In this document: positions 30,899-43,390 of the stretch, piece by piece
Numbering within the stretch: position 1 is the stretch's first letter
How the letters are laid out: every line of letters starts with the position of its first letter
Assembly (NCBI RefSeq): GCF_901709675.1
Contig: NC_051100.1
Span: 6,138,001-6,202,000 of the forward strand
Direction of reading: 5' to 3'
DNA length: 64,000 nucleotides
Origin: Syngnathus acus
Taxonomy: Eukaryota; Chordata; Actinopteri; Syngnathiformes; Syngnathidae
Translations under genes and position numbers: made by a program
Notes under the pieces: generated by a model
Databases searched by the model: none
The model's input: the letters and a program-made list of their open reading frames with translations, nothing else
Told to the model about the DNA's origin: nothing

Positions 30899-30904
30899 AA
30901 ATAA
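30899..30904 (+). terminator. lhb poly(A) signal
   Basis: AATAAA about 210 bp after the lhb stop codon, in the right strand and position for a compact 3' UTR. Confidence 0.65.
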
Positions 30905-30957
30905 AAGCAGTAATTCAAACTACTTCACTGGTTCTTCTATATCAAACAAATTATTTT

Positions 30958-31460
30958 AGGTGTATTTACCTGACATGTTTCGGCGGGTTCTTCCGCCTTC
31001 ATCAGAGTGTCACTGATGTGGTTGTGACGCGTCTTAATCAGCTGATGGATGAAGGAGTGGCTCACCTGTCAGATTTGACATCATACATCGGGGAGACAGG
31101 GAGGAACTTCATCACAAGAAAAACAGAACACAAGAAGGAATGTGAGAAGGAGACAGCAACAAGACAAACAAGAGCAATAAAACTACAAGCAGAACAGGAA
31201 CACTACAAGTCAGCCATTACCGACCACTGCAAAAGAGAAAACCACATCATGGACTGGAAAAAGGCCAGAGTCATCCGCACTGAAGAAAACAAACATCAGC
31301 GTTGGATCAGGGAGGCCATTGAGATCCGCAAGCGGGGCCCAAAGACCATCAACAGGGACGAGGGAGCCTACATGCTCTCTCCAACCTGGACCAGCATTTT
31401 GGAGAGGTGAACTGACAGCAGTGGGCGTGACTCACCTGTCACACGTCACAGTAACGCAGC
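30958..31460 (+). mobile_element. Penelope-like element fragment with GIY-YIG endonuclease end
   Basis: A plus-strand open frame (31018-31410, 130 residues) contains YIGETGRNFITRKTEHKKE, then ITDHCKRENHIMDW, then HQRWIREAIEIRKRGPKTIN and RDEGAYMLSPTW. These are the C-terminal GIY-YIG-type endonuclease segments of Penelope-like retroelements (Neptune/Poseidon type) in fish. The reverse transcriptase part is absent. The frame start is not native: the sequence before YIGETGR belongs to a flanking segment (ACATGTTTCGGCGGGTTC..) that itself is typical of such elements. It starts about 55 bp after the lhb poly(A) signal. No longer expressed as a complete element. Confidence 0.75.
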
Positions 31461-31608
31461 TTAGTCGCTCTTTTTTTTCATATACAAATTATAGTAATTT
31501 TTTCGCGCATCCCAATGAGTGGAGAACTTGACTTCACTTTACTGTAGCACTGCGTGCGTCACGAGACTATAGACGTCACGTTATATTGCTTAAACGTTTT
31601 AAAAACTG

Positions 31609-31690
31609 TAATGTCAAAAGCATCTTGAACCCGGAAAAAAAAAGTCTGGTAATGTCAAAAGCATCTTGAACCCGGAAAAAAAAAGCCTGT
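31609..31690. repeat. 41-bp tandem duplication
   Basis: Two nearly identical units TAATGTCAAAAGCATCTTGA..CCCGGAAAAAAAAAG, period 41 bp, located about 200 bp upstream of the tRNA gene. Confidence 0.9.
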
Positions 31691-31895
31691 AAACAAAGCT
31701 ACGTCACAGCAAGGCGGTATTTCCGGTTAGATATAAAATGATGACGAACACGCAAAGACGTGTATTTTTAAGCACTGTTCACCCCATTAAGTGCACAGAT
31801 TGTCTGAGTTATCGCGTTCCTACCGCGGTGAAACCGCTCTATACGTTGTGGTTTCGTAGCAGGTTATAAACCTATCTGCTGGCCGTCTATGCCAA

Positions 31896-31989
31896 GCTCC
31901 AGTGGCGCAATCGGTTAGCGCGCGGTACTTATATGACAGTACATTGTAGAGCAATGCCGAGGTTGTGAGTTCGAGCCTCACCTGGAGCA
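31896..31989 (+). tRNA. tRNA-Ile (anticodon UAU), intron-containing
   Basis: Full cloverleaf: acceptor GCTCCAG paired with CTGGAGC and discriminator A; D stem GCGC/GCGC; anticodon stem CGGTA/TGCCG with loop CT-TAT-A..A; T arm GTGAG-TTCGAGC-CTCAC. A 20-nt intron (31934-31953) follows position 37, the standard place. Vertebrate tRNA-Ile-UAU genes characteristically carry an intron here. A pol III terminator TTTT lies at 31993-31996. A and B boxes are intact (TGGCGCAATCGG, GGTTGTGAGTTCGAGCC region). Confidence 0.97.
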
Positions 31990-32685
31990 GAATTTTGCAT
32001 AGAACCCTCTTCTTTTCTTGACTGTTAACTATGAATGTATATAGTAATCGTCTTGGTTATCGATTAATTAATGGTCTTTTTTCATCTTTTCTTGCCGTGG
32101 CAATACTGAAAACATGGAGGATCCTTTAAAGCAGCGCTTTGGTTTTGCTGCCAGTAGGGAGCAGCATTTATCCGCAAGTAACCACTGCCCTAACTCCACC
32201 ATCCTTCCCATTTCAGTACAAATGAAAGCAATATATAGTTCCACCAGCAGGCGACACTGTTGTCCACAGTTTGCCTCTCTTATATTTACTGACGTTTTGC
32301 AAACTGAAGTGACTGCACGGATATGATTGGCTGTGTGTACTGTTTGAATAAAAACACTTGGCCCAGCAAGTATACCTCAAATATCTATCCATGTATCCTA
32401 TTTTTTTTTTCTCCATATATCTCACATACTGTTATCCAGAAGGACTTAAAACGAAAAAACAATCTGCTTCAGACTATATTTACTATAAAAGAAAAATTGT
32501 TTAATATGAGGATCTTAATTTAGGGATATTAGACTGAAGTACCATTAGATCACACAGTTCTTTACAGACCTTGGAATATATTCTCTTAGTGATAACTCCA
32601 TTCCACTGTTCACATTCTGAGTTGGAATTAGTGCAGAAAAAAAATCACCTCGAAAAGTTTACTTTTCCCTGACAATTATTTATAG

Positions 32686-33012
32686 CACAGGTGTCAAACT
32701 CAAGGCCCGGGGGCCAGATACGGCCCGCCACATCATTTTATGTGTCCCGCGAAGACAAATTGTGCATCAAATTCGTGTGTCATTACTGGAATTGCAAATT
32801 GTCTTCACTTTTAATCATCTTTTTTTTAAAAATATTTGACCAGTTTCTACTCGTCTGATTTGAAAACGAGTTATTTTTCAGTTTGTTTTGTAGCTTTTAC
32901 TGTATATAATATGAGGTGCTCATACATTTAATTGGTTTGACAGTCATATTGGCCCTCCGAAAAAGCTATGACTACAATGCGGCCCGAGAAAAAAATGAGT
33001 TTGACACCCCTG
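32686..33012. mobile_element. Non-autonomous hAT-type MITE with perfect 8-bp target duplication
   Basis: A 327-bp element. Left end CACAGGTGTCAAACTC and right end GAGTTTGACACCCCTG are inverted repeats, and both sides carry the same 8 bp ATTTATAG (32678-32685 and 33013-33020). Subterminal GGCCC/GGCCA-rich segments are typical of this fish family. No coding capacity. Confidence 0.88.
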
Positions 33013-33254
33013 ATTTATAGTATCAGAATTTCCAATAATTTAGAAGAGTATAAGAGTATTAACGCACAAAATTCTCAAATCAAGTCTTGTTTTGCAAGGA
33101 GTTGGCCAGATTTGGTCATGAAATCACATAACAAGCTGTGCAAGAGCTATTGGTTAAGAGTTGAATACATTGTACTGTAATTTTAATGACGTGAATGTGC
33201 AAGTGCCCGTGAGTCACACTGTTCCCAGGAGAAATAAATTGGGATTGGAATGCT

Positions 33255-33346
33255 GGGATTTAAGAATTGATATTCAATGTTTTAAGGCTCAATCTGGCCT
33301 GGGATTTAAGATTTGATATTCAGTGTTTTATGGCTCAATCTGGCCT
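33255..33346. repeat. 46-bp tandem duplication
   Basis: Two copies of GGGATTTAAGA.TTGATATTCA.TGTTTTA.GGCTCAATCTGGCCT, 33255-33300 and 33301-33346, differing at a few positions. Confidence 0.9.
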
Positions 33347-36300
33347 ACAACACAATGATTGTGTCTCAGTATTTACATCATGTATGTGTTGGTTCCATTT
33401 TCTTGTTCTGAACATGTCAATCTGCGGAAAACAATCATTAACAGGTTGACCAATAATTCAAATCATTCTACACTTGGTGCCCTATAGTATATTTTAGTAT
33501 GTTTTAAGACTTCTATCCAAACCTTCCTCCAACATGCCACAAACCGCAGAGCATGTGTCGCAAGTTTTATTAAGCATCTGTTGGTGATTACCAATGAATT
33601 TGCTCACTGTGTAGCAATATGACAGCTCTCAAGTTCCAGTTGTAAAGGTATAATCATCATTATTATTGTTTTGTCATTTTCTCCCCTTCCATTGCACCCT
33701 CAAGCCAAGAGAAACTTCAGCATTGCAGCATTTATCAAGTAGCCAGAAGGAAATGATGACATTCTGCTTGGCTGAACACCAACAATGTACTTATCCGTGT
33801 GCACGCATGCACGTCTATTTGTTGTAATGGCTTTGACATTACAATGTTGACAGCAAAAATGTAATTTTTAATTGAATTTGTAATGTCCAAGTATAGTCTC
33901 CTTTAAAAAAAAAAGGAAACAAATTAAATGTCTTATAAAATAATTCACTGTACACTACTACTATTGTACTATATATATATACTTACTAGTTACTACCAAG
34001 GGCGTAGTGGCCATCGGGAATTTTGGAATTTCCCCAAATGGCCGATTTATATCGGCGGATACCAGTTAGAAGTTTGCTTTGAGTTCCATATTTTACTATG
34101 GACACAGGCAGCATTATAAGGACCCTCTTCTCTCTCATGTCGAGAAATATTTTTGTACAAGCCGTCCATCATGTGTATGTGTTTGCTCATTAGTTGTGCG
34201 GATCTGTTGGCAGCCGGCCTATCGTTCCCCGTGGGCACATGAAGGGCGGGCGGCGTGGTGGCTGGGGGCAGGGAGCTGCTGACATGGCTGCCCAGTTCAA
34301 AGAGATGGCGCAGTAGATGCAGGCACACAGCGAACAGACCGGCCTTTATATCCACACTCTCTGAGCCTGGGAAAACTCTGTAGATCCCCCGTTGTCGCCT
34401 GCGGTTACAGATGGGGAGGCAAGTGGACTTACAGGTGCTGCTCAGGCTCGACCATATTCCAGAATTTGATACGTCGAAAAAAAAAATACAAGTATTCCAT
34501 GTATTTCAATGAGGATAATGAATTGATGAATGACAGACGCTCTGGGGTTGCATGTGAAAATTAGCCACAACGTTTGATATCCATGTTCACTTTTTGGCTG
34601 TAAATGAAGTATAAATATTGCAGCTTTAAAATTGAATACTGTTCTGTGAAAAGCCACACACCATCATTCAATTTGTGGTATTTAGTCTGGTGTACAGAGG
34701 CTGGGTCCTTTGACATGCGCTGGACAAATCATCCTAAACTTGAAATGAGAGAAGCTGCTTTGATTGGTGTTGAATTAAGTCGGCCACTTTCACGCCCACA
34801 ACGGCGCAAACCACTATTTTTAAAAGTGTCTGTGCAGTTCGGTCCTGGTCCGACCTGCCTCACCTCTTGATAGCCATGTGGTCCTCCATGTTCATCAGTT
34901 CTTTTCAATCCATTCTACTCTTCTTTTATTGTATGTACAAGATGACCAATATCAAAGTCTACTCAGACATGTGACTGACGCTGTTGTACTTATGGTTCAA
35001 ATCAAACCTAGCACAAGACAGCAATCCTCCATGAATCCAACATAAAGTAGCCTTTAAAGCTGTTTTTCCTCTCTCTATTTTAAAACTGTTTTGATTGCAC
35101 CTTCCAGCAGGTTGATTATGATAACACTTGTTGGATGTGAATTTAGTGTAAATTGGCAAGGTATCACTCAGCAGGTCCTTGCGGTTTTATTAATAGTGCT
35201 TTGCCTCTGAGGGCTATGAATGTGACTATTGAGCACGGAAGAAGGCTTAGTAAGCAAAGCGTAAGAATCTGTACGTGTGTGACTGGATAAGTAGAGTGGT
35301 ACGTTTGGCCAGTGTCTGATGTGAGCAACCCATGCAGGGGGTGTAAGTTCAACTTGTGGCTAGAAAGAAAGGGAAAGGCTGACATCATTCTTTCCAGTGG
35401 AGAGGCTTGTTATTGTTGCCACTTAGTATTTTTGTCAAGAAGAGATGAAGTTCTTGAGGTACAACAAACAAGTCTGTGGACCGTCGTTTCCTCGTGTACA
35501 CACGCACGCACGAAAAAAAAAAGAATTATATTTGCAAGGGTCTATGCATAGCCATTGCAAGCCATGCAACATTTATTTTTGCTGGGATCTTCACAGAAAG
35601 CTCCAAGCAACCCTTCAAAGCGCTAGTCGCAAACAGCTTTTAATAAATACCGCAACTTAAATTGTTGTTTGTTGTGAGCTTTCAAATGAAAAGCATAATG
35701 GGCAGGAAAGAGAACGGAAAATCTTTTTCTCTACTGTATACTCTACTCTTTGCTTTTACAATGCTGTTTGCTTTAAACCCCTTGACACAAGTAAAAACTA
35801 AAAAATCCGGACAGAAAATTATTTCGTGAAGCACTTTGAGCACCAAACTTTGGGTACTTCACGACTACTCTGTCTGTTTGTATACGTTCGTCAGTGCCTT
35901 CGCTGGAGATTAGGTGTGGTATTAGAGGGATGTCATTTGTCTTCCCTCCCTCACATTCCATTGTCCCAAACATACACCATCACATCGCAGCCTTATGAGA
36001 CCCCCCCCTCGCTCTACCCTGCCCTACTTCAACACACCACTCATCCCCCTTTGGCAATGCTTCCCTCCTTCCCTCAGCCTCCCTTAAATTTGGACATCAG
36101 AGCAGGCAAGCCCAATCCCTCTTTACCAGGCACTCAGACCTGTTAAATCAACAGACGGCCGCGTCTATTGTCCTACAGCTTGATCTGGAGTGTGTGTGTT
36201 GGTTTGGCCGGGCTGGTAGGTCAGGATAAGGTTTGGACAGCATTGGATCCCCACTAATCCCACAAAAAAGCAAAGATAAAACCAAGTCCAGGACCTCCGG

Positions 36301-39185
36301 CGCTTTGAGTACACCCTCTTCCACCTGCATACTCACACTGACACCGTGTTGTGATTATCAGAGAAGTCCATATTCCAAAGTTACGTTTTTTAATTCAACT
36401 GACCGTGGATTTAAATGAGTTTTTTCTAGAGTTTGGTTTTGCATTGCCTAAGAAAGAGAGGAAGACTGGCGGTGTAGTAGAAAGAAAGTTCCCACTTCAA
36501 CTTCTCTGCCAGCATTCATAATTCCCGAAACACTGTGAAACGTCTGCACAGTCAACATAAGCTTTGATGAAGCTCCGTGTCTTCTTGACCTTCAACTCCT
36601 TCAAACTCCTCTGTGACTATTTCAGAGGAAAGAATTAAGCCGTTGGGCGTGAGTGTAATGCACACCGCCCATGTGAATTGACTTTAAACGGGGAGGGGGA
36701 CAAAGTCAGAACATGGCAAAAGGTTTTGATTTATGGGGGTAGAACTACATTTGATATTCATTTCCGCAGCGGTGGCCAGCTAAAAAAACAGCCTGTAAAT
36801 AGACCCGTCCTGACAATGGTGCAGTGTGGAGAGAGAGAACGAGAGAGAGAGACAGAAACTGCATGCGTGCGTCACTCCTATTTTAGGAATGCTTCGGGGC
36901 TCTTTCAGTCAAATTCAGGCCAGATGTTTCTGATTCGCTAAACACATATAATAAGTAATTATTGAAAACACCTTTCACTCGCCCAGTGTTGTGCGGTGCT
37001 TCATTTTGTGTAATCGAAGCTGCGGTTTCTCAAACAGGCACTGGATCCAAGACTTTATTGAAAGCCAGCTAAACTGCCCTGCAGTCAGAATTTCCTGATT
37101 CAAGATGAGAGAAAAGGGAGCTTAAAGACATATTACCAGTCCCGCTTTGGTGAGAAGATGGAGTGAGAGAGGGGCGGTCTGGAGTTGTTGGAGAGAAGAA
37201 GAGGGAAAGATCAGCAGATTTCATAGCCATCCAGGTGGAACAAGATGAAAAGATTGGTTCGAGATAGAAATGATGAGGCTGCTCATTCTTGGGAGGCATG
37301 CAGAACTGCTACGGGAATATTCACGAGTTACTCTATTACAAAAAATACATAGTGGTAACATGGGTTCAGTTACCACTCAGTGATGTGAACGCATCTACCA
37401 GAATAGAAAAAGAAAATCCATGTTCATTCCATGCAAGGTTAAAATATAGTATTTCTGAAAACATTACAGTATATGGATCTCTGATACAATCGCAATTGTG
37501 GTCATCACTTGAATTATTTGTTGTGGTACAGCACGACAAAAGAATTGTTTTGCTGTTAAATATAATTATAATATACAATATAATAATATATAATAAAATA
37601 TAATATAATATATACTAAATATATGATAAAATATTTTTTCTCAATGACAACTGCCACGAGTCTTGTCTTCAAAAGAAATGTATCATTTGAAAATGACAGT
37701 TTGTGATGTGGCAATATGGAGTTTGAAATGGTGATCGCCTGCGATGCAAGTGATGGCGGACTCCTCCTACAACATTTCCACACAGAAATTACCCCAGGGG
37801 GACAACTTTCTAAAGTGTACCAAAATAAATCATCAAACAACAGTCTTGTTGCCTAAATACAACATGTGAGTCATCACATGCTTGCTTGCTCATTACTAGT
37901 TATTGCTGTGTTCATGCTACAATACCTAGAACAGATTAGTCCATACATGTAGTCGGTGGGATGAATTATTCTTGTCTCTCCTTGCACTGTACTTTTGGTT
38001 ATCCCCCGTACGACTACTTTTACAAGTCGCTGCCGAGCTATGTTTGCACAAGCTTACATTTCTACAAATTGGTGTCTGATTCTGTGGGGGTGTCTGGGTT
38101 CCTGTTCTCCATGTGGGTGTTTGTGCACCGTGTGTGCAAGATGGGGAGTGAGGAAGAAAGAAAGAAGGAGATGGGATGGGGGATGACAAGCTGGATCTGA
38201 TTATGGCTTGGAATGACTGGGAGGCTTTGCGGTGCGGTGCTTTCTCAATAGCACATTCCTGTGAGCAAGCCGAGGCAGGATCCAAAACTCCAGACCAGCC
38301 CCTGCCAGAGGGATTGAGGAAAATGAAACGGTCAAAACTTACATTTCAAAAGGCCTAGCTAGATGGAAGGACGGGAGCCGAAATAATGATTAATCAGTGT
38401 GCTGTGCTACATCCAGGAGATATTTTTTCTTTGGTCTACATTAAGGTTGGAACAGGGGTTTATTGTTTTGGGGTTATTGGTGGAGTAAACATGGCCGCTG
38501 AAATTGTCAACAGTGAGTAGAGCGACATTTGCAAACAGAAAGCAACTTAGCAGAAGCTTACGTGTACCAATGTTGTCATTTTTGGTACGTGTGTGTTTGG
38601 CAGTGTGCCAGTTTGCTCAAGTAAGCGCTTTGCAGTGACCACTCAGTCCTGAAATGCAAAACACTCATTAGCTCTGAAATCAATTCTTAGTAGACAGGCG
38701 CCCATGTGCTCGGCCTAAAAACGAGTGCATCTTCATTTTAGTGTGGGGCAAGTCTAGTTTTGTGTTTCTGGCACCACGGTGTGTGCCTTGTTTTTTTTTT
38801 TTTTGCATCTTTGCCATTTTTAAAACTTCTCCTTTTCTGATATTTAGACAAAAAGACGGCTAACATTTGCAACATTTGGGAGAGCCAGGCAGTGGCAAGA
38901 CTACCAAACATATTACTGAGTTACAGACAAGAAATCAACTGCTCCGATCATTTAGGGGAAGCCCGCAACCGCATCAAAATCTTGTTTGGTTTGATTTAGC
39001 GTGTTCCGAGTGCATGCCAATTGGATGTCTGTGTCTAAATTGCGTAACATTATTGGGAGACGGCACTACCAGTTATCTCTGTGTGATGAAATGAACCAGG
39101 CACAAGCAAAGGCAGAGCTGAAAGGAGGAATGTCAAAAGTGATATAGTATGACTCCATCTTGCAATTGGCTCAGTTTGACCTTAT
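33347..39185. other. Gene-poor stretch right of lhb, part 1
   Basis: About 5.8 kb with only short random open frames. A GC-richer patch at about 34190-34430 and an AT tract at about 37559-37625 stand out. No exon chain or known domain was recognised. Confidence 0.5.
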
Positions 39186-39501
39186 CAGGGGTGTCGAACT
39201 CATTTTTATTGCGGGCCACGTAGTTATGGTTTCCTTCGTGGGGTCATTAATACTTTCTTATATTATCGCATACACACAACAGAATCCAGCATAAAAAAAC
39301 GTCAACAATTTTCTAATTTGTTTTGAAAGTGGGGTTTTAAATAAATGTTGCAATACCTCACTGTTATTAAAATATAAGACCATTTACAACTTTGGTATTT
39401 TAACAAGAAACATGAAGTTGACACGAGTTGTCTTTGCGGGCCACATAAAATGATGTGGCAGGCCGGATCTGGCCCGCGGGCCTTGAGTTTGACACCTAGA
39501 G
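39186..39501. mobile_element. Second, more decayed copy of the hAT-type MITE
   Basis: Begins CAGGGGTGTCGAACTCATTT and ends GCCCGCGGGCCTTGAGTTTGACACCTAG, with GCGGGCCAC near each end. This is the same family as the copy at 32686. The target duplication is no longer recognisable. Confidence 0.75.
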
Positions 39502-42500
39502 GCTCCAAATTCATATTGCTGAATACACAATAGGTTGTCATCATTTTTCTTTCTGCTTTTTCAAAAATATTTACACAGGTAGAAAATATCAGTTCTCCTG
39601 CAAAATGTAGGTTTCTCACCCAACACAATGCTTAAAGATGCAAAATCACAAGGCCTCATGCCTACACGCATTCCCCGTCGATGGCTTTGGGCATGGGTAG
39701 ACGGAAAACTGACATACTGACACGAGTCAGTGAAAACCAGACATCCCGTAAGGAAACCAGATAAGGAGGCCTTCCTCCCACTGCTTACTCATCTCAGTGC
39801 CAGGAAATGCGCGTGTGGAGGGAGCTGGGGGAAGACCAAAAGGGTTTTCCAGGTCTTTGCACAGGCCTTTGTTCCTTCAACTACTCCCGCCACCATCGCT
39901 GCCGACTGTTAACACCTCAACGGACTTACAAAAGAACCCCCCCCTCGACCCGACCTCACCAGTTTACCGGGAAGTCAGTGTGAAAGCAAGCTTTTGATTT
40001 ACTGCAAGGAGGAAATAACATTGACTTGTCCATGCACTGCTTTTGCCCTTCCCTCCACACTTACTCTTTGTTTAAAGGTTTGTTTACTATTCTCTGTATG
40101 GAAAATCCTTCAGGAATGTGGAGGAAGTGGGAGTTTCCTCCCAGTGCAAATTTTAATAGGTTTGGGTGGAGGGGAACAAGAGAAGAAGGAGGCAACCTTT
40201 TCAATATTTCAAAATGCTTCAGGTAGCCACTGTGCAAGCAGTTGCACAATCTGAAACAGGCCAAAGTCAGAGAAGAAAGCTTAGCAGAAAAAGATCTTTT
40301 CATGGATGCTACACTTCAATATTAAGCAGCCCAATAATTCTTGTCAATTTGACACACTTTCAGAACCAAGCAGCTGAAAAAATATTTACATGGCTCTTTA
40401 ATTTCACACTTGTTGGGTTGGAAGTGCCCCCAGAGAACACTATTTGTATATAAGCAATGGAAAAAAAAATGTTTTCCCTTTAGACTGGTGATGGTGCTGA
40501 GCAAGCTCAGACTATTTTTGTCTCCTCTCCCAGAAGAACATTAAGGGTTTGATTTACATATGTGCGTGTGTAAAAACAGGCATAGACCTGATTGCACATC
40601 AAAACAGATGTGAAAGTTGATCTACTAAGCAGGTGCCACTAGGATTATGTCTGCCAAACGCCTTAATTGGAGTGGCCTTGCAGACTCATCATAGGACAAC
40701 TCGGTCCTTTTCTGAAGCTCTTCTTGAACTCACCATGAAAGACGGACAATAAAAACGGACCTTTCTTACCCTGATGCTTTTTTATCAACTCTTGCAATTT
40801 ATGATTGAAACTGTTGTCTGCAATGCCAAACACCCACTAAAAGCCATTTCGATTTTTTTGTATAAACTCAAGTCTTAACACAACAAATTTATATGAATAA
40901 AAACATGTTTAAACTTAGCAATATTGTATGACTTTGGTTTGTGAGCAATATTTTGTGGTTGATGCAGTCATGCTTGTCCACACACAGAGAATGACCCCAT
41001 GAAAAGAGGCTGAATCATCTATTTTAATAAAGAGCCTGTATTTCCATGCCTCTCAAATTCTGACGCTCTGTCTTGACCACCAAAGCACCAAGGCTGCCCG
41101 TAGAAATGTCCACAGAAAAATGGATGCCTGCTGACTGAATCAATGCAGTAGTGTGTACTTAAAAGTGTGACTGGCAAGCATAAAAAAATAAAAATAAATA
41201 ATAATAAATAAATAAAATAATCCAGACCTCTCTGCTAAAGTGGAGAACGACTTTCAAAACATCTATCCACCAATACCTCACTGCAATTGAAGGACGTCTG
41301 GGACCAAGTCAATTTCTTGCCTTCCGTCAGCCATTGTGGGCATGAAAAATCAAAATGTGGTATACCATGCTGATCACGACAGACATGTCAGTGGAACTTG
41401 GCTGCAGCACTTTTGCTCTGACCTACCAATTAGTGGATGGAAAAATGCTGACGTTATTGCGGGCGAATTTGAAATTTGAATGGTCAGAGGAACAGTCCAG
41501 TCCCATTGCTAATATAGTTAAAGGTACACACTTTGAATGTGTTTGTACTGGCCAAAGGTGTGTGTGGGAAAGTTGAATAAAAATGTCTGACTGACGTGTG
41601 TAGATGTCTATGATTTGATCTTTGCTGTGTTTATGTGTGAATGGGCTCGAGGAATTCCAACTCCCCCCCATCAAGCAATCTGTTCATCTCTCAGCACTCT
41701 TGTAGGAGGACATGAAAGTCTCGAGCGGGTGATCATAGGACTGGTTTTTCTTTTTTTTTGGAAACAAGACTATCATACTGGTATGCAGCGTGCCTGTCAA
41801 CGCTCAGTGGACTAGGATTGTTTTGGAGTATTGTTTAGATACTGAGATTCTGCTGCTTCTCCTTGGAGGCTATCTAGTTATAGAGTTATTGCAAAATATG
41901 GCAAATGGATATAATTTCCCCTTCTTTTCTTTGAAAATAATAAAATTATAGAAGTTATTCATGTATAACCAATGTACATCTTCAAATTAAGTACACATGA
42001 CATTGTGATTGGTGACAACTGTACCAAGGAAAATATTATAAAATATATATCTATATATATATATCTATAGTATCTGTGCTTTTAAAGTATGCTTGAGGCG
42101 CTTTATTCATTTATCCTCTCGTGAGGATGAAAATGGAGTTGTCCTACAGTGAACAAAAATTTTACATTGTTACACACCTTTACGGAATTTTGTGGACAGG
42201 TTGGACAGTGAACTAAAATATGTCCAGGAATTCATTCTGATAGACTGATAAGTATCATCATTTGTTCGTTCGTTCCTTCGTTCATTCTCACCACCGCTGA
42301 TTCTGTTCACGGCTGTGGGGGCCGCCGAAGTCCATCATGATTAAAGGTTCCACTGACCGGAATAAGGGCGCCGGGATACAAAAATTGTAATCTCTCAATC
42401 ACCGCTTGCATGACGTCATCCTTGCACCAGCTGATGGTTGAATGTCAACAAACAAATGCGCTTTTGGAACAACTATGTCCGTTTTATTAGCGAGCGACCT

Positions 42501-43184
42501 CACAATTCCCAAAACGACAAATGGAAGAAATGTGTCAAATCTCCTGTGAACAATGACATATTGCTTTATCTCCACACGAGTGGCTCCTGAGGGATTTCAA
42601 AGTAAGAATGTTTCTGTAGTAATTATAGACATAAAAAAAAAGGGTGCCGATAACATAGCATGCAAAAGGTCAACATACTGTAGACTTTATCGCACCTGCC
42701 TTTGTCTTTGCTTTCTCAACCGTGAACTGTTGTGTTTGAGTGTGAAGGCTGCCATTCAAGTTTTCTTTAAACCAGCATCTGCTCCCACAGCATCTCACAA
42801 TGCAGTGCTGATTGTCAGGGGAACTTTCATGTGCATTTATTGTTTTTCAACTGTGCCGTGTCTACAATAGCTGCTGAGGAGGGAACTTAAGGGGCACTCG
42901 GAGCCAGGTCATTTTCTAAGACAAAGAAAAAGATTTTTGACTTTCACCACACAATAACAAGGAAAATATATAACTTTGATCACAATGTTTTTCTTGATCA
43001 CGTGGACACAAAACAGTAATGTGTTGACGTTAGCTTCAACTTTTGATCGGACTTCGCAAAAAAAAAAAAATCAATTATATATATAAAATAAATATATATT
43101 CTATAAAAATCTGACATTCCATCATGAGTTAGTTTTATCATCACCTCTTGTAAGCATAATAATATCAGCTCAAAATTGTACCCA
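39502..43184. other. Gene-poor stretch, part 2
   Basis: Simple sequence near 41185-41220 (AAT-rich) and 42036-42070 (TATC/TA), and a GTTC/ATTC run near 42263-42288. I could support no gene. Confidence 0.5.
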
Positions 43185-43390
43185 TCTGTTTTCCATCCCA
43201 CTTATCCCGATCAGACTGACGAGTGAGCCTATCCCAGCAGACTTTGAACCAGAGGCAGGTTACACCCTCAACTGGATTGCCAGCCAATTTCCGGGCACAT
43301 TGTAGGCAAACAACCGTTCAACTCATATTGACACCTATGGGCAATTAACAGTCTTCAACCTTATATAGGAGGAAGCCAAGAGAAACTTTG
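43185..43390 (+). repeat. Decayed dispersed teleost repeat
   Basis: Contains TTTTCCATCCCACTTATCC, GAGCCTATCCCAGC, GGTTACACCCTCAACTGGAT, TGCCAGCCAATTTCCGGGCAC and AACAACCGTTCAACTCATA in the order found in a very common fish repeat. The unit is recognisable but diverged, with no clear ends. Confidence 0.7.

Noticed and set aside
34190-34430. GC-rich patch suspected to be an exon or CpG island
   Set aside because: No consistent reading frame with splice sites and no domain; it may be an old repeat.
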